Shown one piece after another: positions 41,970 to 53,232 of a stretch of DNA of 64,000 nucleotides. Origin of the DNA: JAJXWB01 sp965246795 (GTDB taxonomy: Bacteria > Pseudomonadota > Alphaproteobacteria > Rhizobiales > Beijerinckiaceae). The notes under the pieces are model-generated. The model worked only from the letters and a program-made list of their open reading frames with translations, was not told the DNA's origin and did no database searches. How positions within the stretch are numbered: the first letter of the stretch is position 1; every line of letters starts with the position of its first letter. The position numbers and the translations under genes were made by a program. The stretch covers positions 310,001-374,000 of the forward strand of contig CBDFFN010000013.1 in NCBI GenBank assembly GCA_965246795.1. The letters run 5' to 3'.

Positions 41970-43265
41970 CTATTCTGCCGGCTGCGGCCGCAACTTCGCC
42001 GGTTCGGCGGCATCCCTGAGATACGGCCGCCGCATCGGCTTCAGCACGAAAAACGCCATCAGCGCCGCGATAATGTTCATGATCGCCGCGGCCATGAAGA
42101 CCGCATGCCAGCTGCCTGTCATCGTCGTCAGCACGCTGGTGAACGGCACGAGAAGCGAGGCCGTACCCTTCGCGGTGTAGAGCAGGCCAGCATTGGTCGC
42201 CGCATATTTCGAGCCGAACGTGTCTGCGCAGGTCGCCGGGAACAGGCTGTAGATTTCGCCCCAGGCGAAAAATACGACACCGGTCAGGATGACGAAATAG
42301 ATCGGGTCGTTGCCCAATACGCTCAACGCATAGATGCCGATGCCTTCGATGAGAAAGGCGATCAACATCGTATTCTCTCGGCCGATGTGATCGGAAATCC
42401 ATCCGAAGAATGGCCGCGTGAGACCGTTGAGGACGCGGTCGATCGTCAGCGCAAAGGTCAGCGCCGGTAACGTAAGGCCGAGAATGCTGACGGACACGTC
42501 GGCGATCTTGAAGTCTTTTGCGATCGGCCCGAGTTGCGCGGTCGCCATCAAACCACCGGCCGCCATCATCACGAACATCACGTACATCACCCAGAAGACA
42601 GGCGTCTTCACCATCTCCTTCGGCTGATAGTCGCGTTTCGCGAGGCTGACGCGTGCAGCCGCAGGCACTTCGCCCCCCTTCGGCGCGGCAAGCACGAGCG
42701 ATGTCAGGATAACGATGAGCCCCTGCCCGATGCCGAACCAAAAGAACGCGGCCTCATAGCCTGACGATGCGATGACCTTCTGAATCGGGATGACGGTGAA
42801 AGCCGAGCCCGCACCGAAACCAGCGGCCGTCAGACCCGCGGCGAGACCACGCCGGTCCGGAAACCACTTCAGCGCATTGCCGACGCAGGTGCCATAGACC
42901 GCGCCGGCGCCCGTCCCACCGATGGCGGCGGCGATGTAGAGCATCGTCAACGACGTTGCGTAGCTGTTCATCACCCAGGCGATTCCGCACAGGATGCCGC
43001 CGAACAGCGTGACGACCCGCGGGCCGTATTTGTCGACGAACCAGCCTTCGATTGGAACGAGCCAGGTCTCCGTAAGGATGAAGATCGAGAACGCGACCTG
43101 GATCGCGGCACGTTCCCAGCCATGCCGCTCCTGCATCGGATTGACGAAGAGCGTCCAGCCGTACTGCATGTTGGCGATCATCACCATGCAGATCACGCCG
43201 AGGACGAGCTGCGTCCAGCGATAGCCCTCGCTCACGCGCGCGGGCGCCGTTGCCGTCGTCACCAT
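41970..43265 (-). CDS. oxlT: Oxalate:formate antiporter (OxlT-type MFS)
   Basis: 431 residues, twelve helices, with the OFA-family layout. Regions matching Oxalobacter OxlT include MQYGWTLFVNPMQERHGWER, ALKWFPDRRGLAAGLTAAGF, NGLTRPFFGWISDHIGR and YTAKGTASLLVPF. The two charged residues that OxlT uses to bind oxalate, Arg272 and Lys355, correspond to R284 and K366 here, which supports oxalate as the substrate. It imports oxalate in exchange for formate. It lies 60 bp downstream of frc on the same strand, in one operon. Confidence 0.9.
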   Translation of the reverse strand: MVTTATAPARVSEGYRWTQLVLGVICMVMIANMQYGWTLFVNPMQERHGWERAAIQVAFSIFILTETWLVPIEGWFVDKYGPRVVTLFGGILCGIAWVMNSYATSLTMLYIAAAIGGTGAGAVYGTCVGNALKWFPDRRGLAAGLTAAGFGAGSAFTVIPIQKVIASSGYEAAFFWFGIGQGLIVILTSLVLAAPKGGEVPAAARVSLAKRDYQPKEMVKTPVFWVMYVMFVMMAAGGLMATAQLGPIAKDFKIADVSVSILGLTLPALTFALTIDRVLNGLTRPFFGWISDHIGRENTMLIAFLIEGIGIYALSVLGNDPIYFVILTGVVFFAWGEIYSLFPATCADTFGSKYAATNAGLLYTAKGTASLLVPFTSVLTTMTGSWHAVFMAAAIMNIIAALMAFFVLKPMRRPYLRDAAEPAKLRPQPAE

Positions 43266-43325
43266 ACCATCCTCCCGTTCGCCCTCTTGCGGGGCGATCT
43301 TCGTAACTTGTCTTATTTTGTTAGT

Positions 43326-44603
43326 TTACTCAGCCGCGACTTTCGTCGTCATGCCGGTGGCACCGGACTCGTGAATCGCTGCCATCTCCTGCTCGGAGAA
43401 GGCCAGCACATCGCGAAGAATCTCGTCGGTGTGTTCGCCGAGCAACGGTGAACGCAGCACGTCCGAGGGCGAGTCCGAAAGTTTGATCGGATTGCCGACG
43501 GACAAATACTTTCCGCGCTCGGGATGGTCGACTTCGACGACGGTGCCGGTCGCGCGCAGCGACGGCTCCTCGGCGATTTCCTTCATCGACAGGATCGGCC
43601 CGCAGGGCACGTCGAATTCATTGAGGATGTCCATCGCCTCGAACTTCGTCTTCGTCATCGTCCATTGTTCGATACGCGCGAAGATTTCATTCAGGCGCGG
43701 CAGCCGCACATTCGGCTTGGAATAATCGGGATGCGTCTTCCAGCCGGGCTCGCCGATGACGTCGCAGATCTTCTCCCACACCGGCGCCTGCGTGATGAAA
43801 TAGAGATAGGCGTTCGGGTCGGTCTCCCAGCCCTTGCACTTGACGATGCGGCCAGGCTGACCGCCGCCGGAATCGTTCGCCGCACGCGGCGTGGCGTCAC
43901 CAAACGCGATGCCTTCGCCGAACTGGCTGTATTCCTTCAGCGGGCCATGCGCGAGGCGCTGCTGGTCGCGCAGTTTCACGCGACAAAGGTTGAGCACGCC
44001 GTCCTGCATGGCAGCCGTGACCTTCTGGCCGCGGCCGGTCTTCTCGCGCTGGAAAAGTGCCGTGACGATGCCGAGCGCAAGATGCAGCCCCGTGCCGGAA
44101 TCACCGATCTGTGCGCCGGTGACGAGCGGCACGCCATCGCGGAAGCCGGTCGTCGAAGCCGCGCCGCCGGTACATTGCGCGACATTCTCGTAGACCTTGC
44201 AGTCCTCGTAAGGTCCGGGACCAAAACCCTTGATCGAGGCGACGATCATGCGCGGGTTGAGCTTCTGGATGTAGTCCCAGGTCAGACCCATACGATCGAG
44301 TGCACCGGGCGCGAAATTCTCGACGAGCACGTCGCAAGTCTTGATGAGACGATCGAGAACTTCGCGACCTTTGGCATGTTTCGAGTCGAGCGTGATCGAG
44401 CGCTTGTTGTGATTCAGCATCGTGAAATAGAGGCTGTCCACGTCGGGAATATCCCGCAACTGCCCGCGCGTGATATCGCCGGTGCCGGGCCGTTCGACCT
44501 TGATGACGTCGGCGCCGAACCACGCGAGAAGCTGCGTGCAGGTCGGGCCGGACTGCACATGGGTGAAGTCGAGGACGCGAACGCCGTCCAGTGCCTTGGT
44601 CAT
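43326..44603 (-). CDS. frc: Formyl-CoA:oxalate CoA-transferase
   Basis: 425 residues from the ATG at 44603; the frame extends upstream without good support. Class III CoA-transferase (CaiB/BaiF fold) that moves CoA from formyl-CoA to oxalate. It is FRC-like along its length: LDFTHVQSGPTCTQLLAWFG, VYENVAQCTGGAASTTGFRD and GAQIGDSGTGLHLALGI, where D168 corresponds to the catalytic Asp169. The flexible Gly loop is SGGGQPGR. Neighbouring OxlT-type transporter and formate dehydrogenase genes support the assignment. Oxalyl-CoA decarboxylase, the next enzyme, is not in the window. Confidence 0.93.
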   Translation of the reverse strand: MTKALDGVRVLDFTHVQSGPTCTQLLAWFGADVIKVERPGTGDITRGQLRDIPDVDSLYFTMLNHNKRSITLDSKHAKGREVLDRLIKTCDVLVENFAPGALDRMGLTWDYIQKLNPRMIVASIKGFGPGPYEDCKVYENVAQCTGGAASTTGFRDGVPLVTGAQIGDSGTGLHLALGIVTALFQREKTGRGQKVTAAMQDGVLNLCRVKLRDQQRLAHGPLKEYSQFGEGIAFGDATPRAANDSGGGQPGRIVKCKGWETDPNAYLYFITQAPVWEKICDVIGEPGWKTHPDYSKPNVRLPRLNEIFARIEQWTMTKTKFEAMDILNEFDVPCGPILSMKEIAEEPSLRATGTVVEVDHPERGKYLSVGNPIKLSDSPSDVLRSPLLGEHTDEILRDVLAFSEQEMAAIHESGATGMTTKVAAE

Positions 44604-44784
44604 CGTGCAAAATCCTCCATGCCGCCTGCGCGCGCTTGCCCGTGGAATAAAGGGGAGCGCGGCTGCGTGCAACGCGCGGCTTTCATCGTCTCAAGTCGAG
44701 TAACCGGCAGGGCAAGCGAGGGCCGTGCAAAACTATTCCACGTGATTTCGTCTAATTGACTTCCGATGGGGGTTCGGCAGAGGA

Positions 44785-44810
44785 GAACGATCGTTCCGTA
44801 AGAGAACGAT
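44785..44810. promoter_or_regulatory. Palindrome in the divergent oxalate control region
   Basis: GAACGATCGTTC (44785-44796) is a perfect 12-bp palindrome, and its half GAACGAT recurs at 44804-44810, 13 bp before the ATG of the second transporter. The 219-bp region between frc and this transporter must hold both promoters. Binding by the nearby LysR-type regulator is possible, but LysR boxes of the T-N11-A type are not obvious. Confidence 0.45.
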
Positions 44811-44822
44811 TTCGGAGGGATT

Positions 44823-46478
44823 ATGTCGTCGGTCAATTCCACCATCGCCATGCCTGCGCCAACCGCAGGCCTGCTCGATCGCGAACGCATCATCGCCAAG
44901 GCGGGCTTCAACCGCTGGCTTGTGCCTCCCGCCGCGCTCGCCATTCATCTGTGCATCGGCATGGCTTATGGCTTCAGCGTTTTCTGGCTACCGCTCGCCC
45001 AAGCCGTCGGCGTCTCCAAGCCCGTTTCCTGCGGCGATGCATCGACGCTCGTCGACCGCCTCTTCGCGACGTCCTGCGACTGGCTCGTCGCCGATCTCGG
45101 CTGGATGTACACGCTCTTCTTCGTCGTGCTCGGCGCGGCCGCCGCAATATGGGGCGGCTGGCTCGAGCGCGCCGGTCCGCGCAAGGCAGGCTTCGTCGCC
45201 GCCATGTGCTGGGTCACCGGCCTGATGATCGGCGCCATCGGCGTCGCCACGCATCAGCTCTGGCTGCTGTGGGTCGGTCCCGGGATCATCGGCGGCATCG
45301 GGCTCGGCCTCGGCTACATTTCGCCGGTCTCGACGCTGATCAAATGGTTTCCCGACAAACGCGGCATGGCGACCGGCATGGCCATCATGGGTTTTGGTGG
45401 TGGCGCGATGATCGGTTCGCCGCTCGCGGCCGTGCTGATGAACCAGTTCAAGTCGTCGACCTCGGTCGGCGTCTGGCAGACGTTTGTCGTCATGGGGCTT
45501 GGCTACTTCGTCTACATGATGGCCGGTGCCTTCGGTTACCGCGTGCCGCCTGCGGGCTGGCGTCCGGAAGGCTGGACACCGTCGACCGCATCCAATGCAA
45601 TGATCACGAGCGGCAACGTGCACCTCAAGGATGCGCACAAGACGCCGCAGTTCTGGCTGATCTGGTGGGTGCTCTGCCTCAACGTGTCCGCCGGCATCGG
45701 CGTCATCGGCATGGCTTCGCCGATGCTGCAGGAAATCTTCGGCGGCGGATTGATCGGGCGGCCGGACCTCGGCTTCGCGCAGCTCGACGGCGGCCAGAAG
45801 GCGCAGATCGCCGGTATTGCGGCTGGCTTCGCTGGCCTGCTGTCGCTGTTCAACATCGCTGGCCGTTTCTTCTGGGCCTCGCTGTCGGACAAGATCGGGC
45901 GGAAGATGACTTACTTCTGTTTCTTCGGTCTCGGCATCGCCCTGTACGCACTTGCGCCGACCTTCGCGCATATGGGCTCAAAGACGCTGTTCGTTCTGGC
46001 TTTCGGCGTCATCCTGTCGATGTACGGCGGCGGTTTCGCAACCGTTCCGGCTTATCTCGCGGACATGTTCGGCACGCAGTTCGTCGGCGCCATTCACGGC
46101 CGCCTGCTGACCGCATGGTCGACGGCCGGCGTCCTTGGTCCCGTGGTCGTCAACTACATCCGCGAGTTCAACAAAGCCGCAGGCGTGCAGTCGGACAAGC
46201 TCTACGACGTGACGATGTACGTCCTCGCGGCATTCCTCGTCGTCGGCTTCATCTGCAATCTGCTCATCCGGCCGGTCAATCGCAAATGGATGATGAGCGA
46301 TGCCGATCTCACAAAGGTGCGCTCTGCGGCGCACGAAAGCGGCGGCGCGTCAGGTTCCTACGGCATCGGCCTCGGCGGTTTCGAAGCGAAAGTCGCATTG
46401 GCCTGGGCGGCAGTGGCTATCCCGATGCTGTGGGGCGTGTGGAAGACGCTCGAAAGCGCCGTCAAGATTTTTGGCTGA
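44823..46478 (+). CDS. OFA-family MFS transporter, OxlT paralogue of unknown substrate
   Basis: 551 residues, longer than OxlT. The N-terminus has a polar lead and an extra loop (PVSCGDASTLVDRLFATSCD) after helix 1. OFA features: STLIKWFPDKRGMATGMAIM and FNIAGRFFWASLSDKIGRKM. The Arg of the GRFFW site is kept, but the position of OxlT Lys355 falls in GRLLTAWSTAGVLG, without Lys. Oxalate/formate exchange is therefore less certain; a monocarboxylate such as formate or pyruvate is possible. Divergent from frc and 70 bp before the LysR gene. GGAGGGA lies just before the ATG. Confidence 0.85.
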   Translation: MSSVNSTIAMPAPTAGLLDRERIIAKAGFNRWLVPPAALAIHLCIGMAYGFSVFWLPLAQAVGVSKPVSCGDASTLVDRLFATSCDWLVADLGWMYTLFFVVLGAAAAIWGGWLERAGPRKAGFVAAMCWVTGLMIGAIGVATHQLWLLWVGPGIIGGIGLGLGYISPVSTLIKWFPDKRGMATGMAIMGFGGGAMIGSPLAAVLMNQFKSSTSVGVWQTFVVMGLGYFVYMMAGAFGYRVPPAGWRPEGWTPSTASNAMITSGNVHLKDAHKTPQFWLIWWVLCLNVSAGIGVIGMASPMLQEIFGGGLIGRPDLGFAQLDGGQKAQIAGIAAGFAGLLSLFNIAGRFFWASLSDKIGRKMTYFCFFGLGIALYALAPTFAHMGSKTLFVLAFGVILSMYGGGFATVPAYLADMFGTQFVGAIHGRLLTAWSTAGVLGPVVVNYIREFNKAAGVQSDKLYDVTMYVLAAFLVVGFICNLLIRPVNRKWMMSDADLTKVRSAAHESGGASGSYGIGLGGFEAKVALAWAAVAIPMLWGVWKTLESAVKIFG

Positions 46479-46548
46479 CGGCCAATGACCAACACGCGCG
46501 GGCGGGAAATATCCGGACCCGCGCGCGTCGAGCGATGGCGAGTTCGCC

Positions 46549-47451
46549 TTGCTCGATAAACTCGAATTCGTTCTGGCGCTCGCACGAGAGCAGCATTTCG
46601 GGCGCGCCGCGGAAGCCTGCGGCGTTACGCAACCCACACTCTCCGCCGGACTGAAGTCGCTCGAAGAGTCGCTCGGCGTGCTGATCGTGCAGCGATCATC
46701 GCGCTTCCGTGGCTTCACGCCGGAAGGCGAACGTGTGCTGGCATGGGCGCGGCGCATTGTCGGCGATGCCGATGCGATGCGGCAGGAACTCGACGTCATG
46801 GCGCGCGGCCTCGAAGGCCATATCCGCATCGCGGTCATTCCGACCGCATTGCCGATCGTTGCGCGCCTGACAACGCCGTTTCGCGCCGCGCATCCTGGCG
46901 TGCGCTTCACGATCCTGTCGCGCACCTCGACCGAAATCCTCGGACTTCTCGAAAACCTCGAGATCGATGGTGGAATCAGCTATCTCGAGAATGAGCCGGT
47001 CGGACAGGTGCGTACCGTTCCGCTTTACGACGAGCGCTATCGCTTGCTGACCAGTCGCGATGGCCCTTTCGCCGGACGTAAGACGGTGACCTGGGCGGAA
47101 GTCGCGCGCGTGCCTTTGTGCCTTCTTACGCCCGACATGCAGAATCGGCGCATCGTCGACCAGATGCTGCGAGATGCCGGCGTCGTTGCCGCGCCGACGC
47201 TTGTCTCCAATTCGACGATTGTGCTGATCACGCATGTGCGCACTGGCGAGTGGTCGAGCATCCTGCCGCCAAGCCTCGCCGAAAGTATCGGCCTGCCGGA
47301 CGCGATTCTGTCCATCCCGATCGTCGATCCGGACATCAAGCACACGGTCGGGCTCGTCGTGACGCATCGCGATCCCGCTACACCTTTAGTCGCAGCGCTG
47401 ATCCGATTTGCCTCGACGCTTTCACAAGAACTCGCAGAAGGCACGTTCTGA
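46549..47451 (+). CDS. LysR-type transcriptional regulator
   Basis: 300 residues from a TTG at 46549 (no in-frame ATG is near). HTH in residues 1-60: LEFVLALAREQHFGRAAEAC GVTQPTLSAGLKSLEESLGV. The rest is the effector-binding domain, e.g. GHIRIAVIPTALPIVARLTT and DGGISYLENEPVG. It lies between the OFA transporter and the fds operon, 86 bp before fdsG, and probably controls formate dehydrogenase and perhaps the oxalate genes. FdsR-type LysR regulators in front of fds operons are known in other bacteria. Confidence 0.9.
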   Translation: MLDKLEFVLALAREQHFGRAAEACGVTQPTLSAGLKSLEESLGVLIVQRSSRFRGFTPEGERVLAWARRIVGDADAMRQELDVMARGLEGHIRIAVIPTALPIVARLTTPFRAAHPGVRFTILSRTSTEILGLLENLEIDGGISYLENEPVGQVRTVPLYDERYRLLTSRDGPFAGRKTVTWAEVARVPLCLLTPDMQNRRIVDQMLRDAGVVAAPTLVSNSTIVLITHVRTGEWSSILPPSLAESIGLPDAILSIPIVDPDIKHTVGLVVTHRDPATPLVAALIRFASTLSQELAEGTF

Positions 47452-47537
47452 TAGATTTGTTCTATCGCGTAACGGCTTCAGCACCTTGATCTTTGAGCCA
47501 TTCCAAAGTTGGCTGATCGAAAGAGGAAACGCGCAAA

Positions 47538-48004
47538 GTGGCTATTGCATCGTGGAACGCGGATCGTGCCGCGACCATCATCGCCGGACATCGGCATGTC
47601 GCGGGTGCGACGCTGCCGATCATGCACGCCTTGCAGCATGAGTTCGGGTACGTCGATCGCGCCGCCGTACCGATGATTGCGGATGCGATGAATCTTTCGA
47701 TCGCGGAAATCCACGGCGTCCTGACTTTCTACCACGACTTCCGCCAGGCTCCGGCGGGACGTCACGTGGCAAAAGTCTGCCGGGCCGAGGCGTGTCAGGC
47801 GGTTGGCGCGGACGCACTCGCCGAGCACATCAAGCAGCGGCTGGGTGTCGACTGGCATGGCACGACCTCCGATGGCGCCGTGACACTTGAGCCGGTCTTC
47901 TGCCTCGGCCTTTGTGCCTGCGGGCCGGCAGCATTGCTTGACGACGAGCCGGTGTCCGGGCTCGATCCCGCCGGGTTCGATGCTTTTCTCGCCGAGGTGC
48001 GAGC

Positions 48005-48008
<4 letters not shown>
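47538..48008 (+). CDS. fdsG: NAD-dependent formate dehydrogenase gamma subunit
   Basis: 156 residues from a GTG at 47538, homologue of NuoE. The thioredoxin-like 2Fe-2S site is complete: C81 and C86 (AKVCRAEACQAVG), C122 and C126 (VFCLGLCACGPA). It hands electrons within the FdsGBA diaphorase unit. GAGGAAA precedes the start. Its TGA overlaps the fdsB ATG (ATGA), so subunits are made in fixed proportion. Confidence 0.93.
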
Positions 48009-49558
<1,550 letters not shown>

Positions 49559-49570
49559 GAGGAACAGACG

Positions 49571-52414
49571 ATGGGCCTCATCAAGGAACTCGATACCGGT
49601 ACGCCGATCCGCGTTGCTGATCACGCCGTCACGCTGACGATCGACGGCGAGAAAGTCACAGTGCCGACCGGCACTTCGGTGATGGCGGCCGCATCGAAGA
49701 TGGGCACGCAGATCCCGAAACTCTGCGCGACGGATTCGCTCGAGCCTTTCGGCTCCTGCCGGCTCTGTCTCATCGAGGTCGAAGGCCGTCGCGGCACGCC
49801 CGCGTCCTGCACGACGATCGCTGAAGAGGGCATGGTCGTCCGCACGCAGACGCCGAAACTCGCGAAGATGCGGCGCGGCGTGATGGAGCTCTACATCTCC
49901 GATCACCCGCTGACCTGTCTCACCTGCTCCGCCAACGGCGATTGTGAATTGCAGGAGATGGCCGGCGTCACCGGTTTGCGCGACGTGCGCTACGGCTACA
50001 ATGGCGAAAATCACCTCGATGCGCCCACCGATGCATCGAACCCCTACTTCACCTTCGAATCCTCGAAGTGCATCGTTTGCTCGCGTTGCGTGCGTGCCTG
50101 CGAGGAGGTGCAAGGCACCTTTGCCTTGACGATCGACGGCCGCGGCTTCGCATCGAAAGTCTCGCCGGGTGGCACCGACTTCTTTGGCTCGGAATGCGTG
50201 TCTTGCGGCGCCTGTGTGCAGGCCTGCCCGACCGCGACGCTGAACGAAAAATCCGTCATCGCGATGGGTAAGCCGGAGCATTCGGCTGTGACGACCTGCG
50301 CTTATTGCGGCGTCGGCTGTTCGTTCAAGGCGGAGATGCAGGGCGACAAAGTCGTGCGCATGGTGCCTCACAAGGGCGGCAAGGCGAACGACGGCCATTC
50401 CTGCGTGAAGGGCCGTTTCGCTTACGGCTATGCCACGCACAAAGACCGCATCACGAAGCCGATGATCCGCGAGAAGATCAGCGACCCCTGGCGCGAAGTG
50501 ACGTGGGCCGAGGCCGTTGGTTACGCGGCATCCGAATTCAAACGCATCCAGGGCAAGTACGGCCGCGACTCCGTCGGCGGCATCACGTCGTCGCGCTGCA
50601 CGAACGAAGAGACGTATCTCGTCCAGAAGCTGATCCGCGCCGGCTTCGGCAACAACAATGTCGACACCTGCGCGCGCGTCTGCCACTCGCCGACCGGTTA
50701 TGGGCTGAAGGTCACTGTCGGCACGTCTGCCGGTACGCAGGATTTCGCTTCCGTTGCCGATGCAGACTGCATTCTCGTCATCGGCGCGAATCCGACCGAC
50801 GGCCACCCCGTCTTCGCATCGCGCATGAAGCGTCGGCTTCGCGAGGGCGCCAGCCTCATCGTAGCAGACCCACGAAAAATCGATCTAGTGAAGTCACCGC
50901 ATATCGAGGCGAACTTCCACCTGCCGCTCCTGCCCGGCACGAATGTCGCGCTCATCAATGCACTCGCGCATGTCGTGGTGACGGAAGGTCTCGTCGACGA
51001 AGCCTACGTTCGGGAACGCTGTGATCTCGACGCGTTCGAGCAATGGGCGCGTTTCGTCGCTGAAGAGCGCAATTCGCCGGAGACTCTGTCGCAATATATC
51101 GGCGTCGATGCCGCCGACCTCCGCGGCGCCGCGCGCCTTTTCGCGACGGCGCGCAATGCTGCGATCTACTACGGACTTGGCGTCACAGAGCACAGCCAGG
51201 GCTCGACGATGGTTATGGGCATGGCGAACCTCGCGATGGCCACGGGCAATATTGGACGACTGGGCGTCGGCGTGAATCCGCTGCGTGGACAGAACAACGT
51301 GCAGGGCGCCTGTGACATGGGCTCGTTCCCGCACGAGCTGCCGGGCTATCGCCACATCTCCGACGATGCGACGCGCGAAATCTTCGAGGGCATGTGGGGC
51401 GTCACGCTCGACGACCAGCCGGGCCTGCGTATTCCGAACATGCTCGACGAGGCCGTGCAAGGCCGCTTCAAAGGCATCTACATCCAGGGCGAAGACCCCG
51501 CGCAATCCGACCCCGATACGCAGCACGTGACGTCAGGCCTGATGGCGATGGAATGCGTCGTCGTGCAGGACATCTTCCTCAACGAGACCGCAAAATACGC
51601 GCACGTCTTCCTGCCGGGCTCGTCGTTCCTCGAGAAGGACGGCACGTTCACGAATGCGGAACGCCGCATCTCGCGCGTCCGCAAAGTCATGAGCCCGCTC
51701 GGCGGTTACGCCGATTGGGAAGTGACAATGATGCTGTCGGACGCGCTCGGCTATCCAATGAAGTATGCGCATCCCAGCGAGATCATGGACGAGATCGCGC
51801 AACTCACACCGACCTTCGCCGGTGTGTCGTACGAGAAGCTCGAGCGCTTGGGGTCGATCCAGTGGCCGTGCAACGACGACGCGCCGCAGGGCACACCGAT
51901 GATGCATGTCGATCGCTTCGTGCGCGGCAAAGGCAATTTCATGATCACGGAATACGTGCCGACCGAAGAACGAACCGGCGCACGGTTCCCGCTGATCCTG
52001 ACGACGGGCCGCATCCTCTCGCAGTACAATGTTGGCGCACAGACGCGGCGCACCGAGAACTCGCGCTGGCACGAAGAAGACGTGCTGGAGATCCATCCGT
52101 TCGACGCCGAGACGCGCGGTATCGTTGAGGGCGATCTGGTTGCGCTCGAAAGTCGCTCCGGCGACATTTCGATCAAGGCTGTCATCAGCGAGCGCATGCA
52201 GCCTGGCGTCGTCTACACGACGTTCCATCACGCCAAGACGGGCGCCAACGTCATCACGACCGACTATTCCGACTGGGCGACGAATTGCCCGGAATATAAA
52301 GTGACCGCGGTGCAGGTGCGGCGCACCAACCGTCCGTCCGATTGGCAGGCGAAATTCTACGAGGAGGATTTCAGCCTGACGCGCATCGCGAGCCGCATGG
52401 AAGCGGCGGAATGA
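49571..52414 (+). CDS. fdsA: NAD-dependent formate dehydrogenase alpha (molybdenum) subunit
   Basis: 947 residues; catalytic subunit holding bis-MGD molybdenum. Clusters in order: 2Fe-2S (C52, C63, C66, C80), His-ligated 4Fe-4S (H112, C116, C119, C125), two ferredoxin 4Fe-4S (C167/170/173/177 and C209/212/215/219), and the proximal cluster (C243, C246, C250, C278). The molybdenum ligand is C371 with the adjacent H372 (DTCARVCHSPTGYGLK). All are intact. It oxidises formate to CO2. 12 bp after fdsB; its stop overlaps the fdhD ATG. Confidence 0.97.
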   Translation: MGLIKELDTGTPIRVADHAVTLTIDGEKVTVPTGTSVMAAASKMGTQIPKLCATDSLEPFGSCRLCLIEVEGRRGTPASCTTIAEEGMVVRTQTPKLAKMRRGVMELYISDHPLTCLTCSANGDCELQEMAGVTGLRDVRYGYNGENHLDAPTDASNPYFTFESSKCIVCSRCVRACEEVQGTFALTIDGRGFASKVSPGGTDFFGSECVSCGACVQACPTATLNEKSVIAMGKPEHSAVTTCAYCGVGCSFKAEMQGDKVVRMVPHKGGKANDGHSCVKGRFAYGYATHKDRITKPMIREKISDPWREVTWAEAVGYAASEFKRIQGKYGRDSVGGITSSRCTNEETYLVQKLIRAGFGNNNVDTCARVCHSPTGYGLKVTVGTSAGTQDFASVADADCILVIGANPTDGHPVFASRMKRRLREGASLIVADPRKIDLVKSPHIEANFHLPLLPGTNVALINALAHVVVTEGLVDEAYVRERCDLDAFEQWARFVAEERNSPETLSQYIGVDAADLRGAARLFATARNAAIYYGLGVTEHSQGSTMVMGMANLAMATGNIGRLGVGVNPLRGQNNVQGACDMGSFPHELPGYRHISDDATREIFEGMWGVTLDDQPGLRIPNMLDEAVQGRFKGIYIQGEDPAQSDPDTQHVTSGLMAMECVVVQDIFLNETAKYAHVFLPGSSFLEKDGTFTNAERRISRVRKVMSPLGGYADWEVTMMLSDALGYPMKYAHPSEIMDEIAQLTPTFAGVSYEKLERLGSIQWPCNDDAPQGTPMMHVDRFVRGKGNFMITEYVPTEERTGARFPLILTTGRILSQYNVGAQTRRTENSRWHEEDVLEIHPFDAETRGIVEGDLVALESRSGDISIKAVISERMQPGVVYTTFHHAKTGANVITTDYSDWATNCPEYKVTAVQVRRTNRPSDWQAKFYEEDFSLTRIASRMEAAE

Positions 52415-53232
52415 CCACCGGCGATGCTTCGGACCGCCGAGCGGCCCGGATCGTCACGTTTGCTACTGGCGAAGAAGCGACGACGTCGCGCGAGGTTGCG
52501 GTCGAAGCGCCCGTCAGCGTGGTCTGTGGCGGCATTCCCTTCGCAGTCATGATGCTGACGCCTGCTGACCTAGAGGATTTCGCGTACGGCTTCGCACTGA
52601 CAGAAGGCATCGTCGAACGTACCGATCAGCTTCGCGGTGTACACCTGTCGACGAGCGGCCTCGGCATTACGCTCGATCTCGATCTCGCGCCTGATCGTAT
52701 GCATGCGCATCTGGCGCGACGCCGGGCTTTGTCGGGCCGCACGGGATGCGGCGTCTGTGGCATCGACGATCTCGCGGCTTTGCGGCGTGCGGACGGTTCT
52801 TCAACTCCGACGACAGCGTTGGCCGTATCAGCGGCGGCGATCGATCGTGCGTTGCGCGAACTTGGCAAGCGGCAAACACTCAATCGCGCCACGGGCGCGG
52901 TTCATGCCGCCGCCTTCGCGCGGCGCGACGGCGCAATTGTTTCGGTGCGCGAGGATGTCGGACGCCACAATGCGTTGGATAAGCTTATCGGCGCGTGCTT
53001 GCGCGACACCATCGCCGCAAGCGATGCCTTCGTTGTCATCACAAGCCGCTGCTCCTTCGAGATGGTGGAAAAGACTGCAGTGTTCGGCGCTAACACGCTC
53101 GTCGCGATTTCCGCGCCCACAACGCTCGCACTCGATCGCGCGAAAGCGCTTGGCGTCACGCTCGTCGGTATTGCGCGCCACGACACGATGACTGTTTTTA
53201 CGGGGCATGTGGCCACCGAGGTTTTGGCTTGA
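52411..53232 (+). CDS. fdhD: Formate dehydrogenase accessory sulfurtransferase FdhD/FdsC
   Basis: 273 residues from the ATG at 52411, overlapping the fdsA stop (ATGA). Helps insert and sulfurate the bis-MGD cofactor of FdsA. The Cys loop is RTGCGVCGIDDLAAL (C-x2-C), and VREDVGRHNALDKLIGACL and SRCSFEMVEKTAVFGANTLV are family signatures. An in-frame stretch upstream belongs to fdsA's antisense frame and is ignored. Its stop overlaps the fdsD TTG start. Confidence 0.94.
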   Translation: MTTGDASDRRAARIVTFATGEEATTSREVAVEAPVSVVCGGIPFAVMMLTPADLEDFAYGFALTEGIVERTDQLRGVHLSTSGLGITLDLDLAPDRMHAHLARRRALSGRTGCGVCGIDDLAALRRADGSSTPTTALAVSAAAIDRALRELGKRQTLNRATGAVHAAAFARRDGAIVSVREDVGRHNALDKLIGACLRDTIAASDAFVVITSRCSFEMVEKTAVFGANTLVAISAPTTLALDRAKALGVTLVGIARHDTMTVFTGHVATEVLA

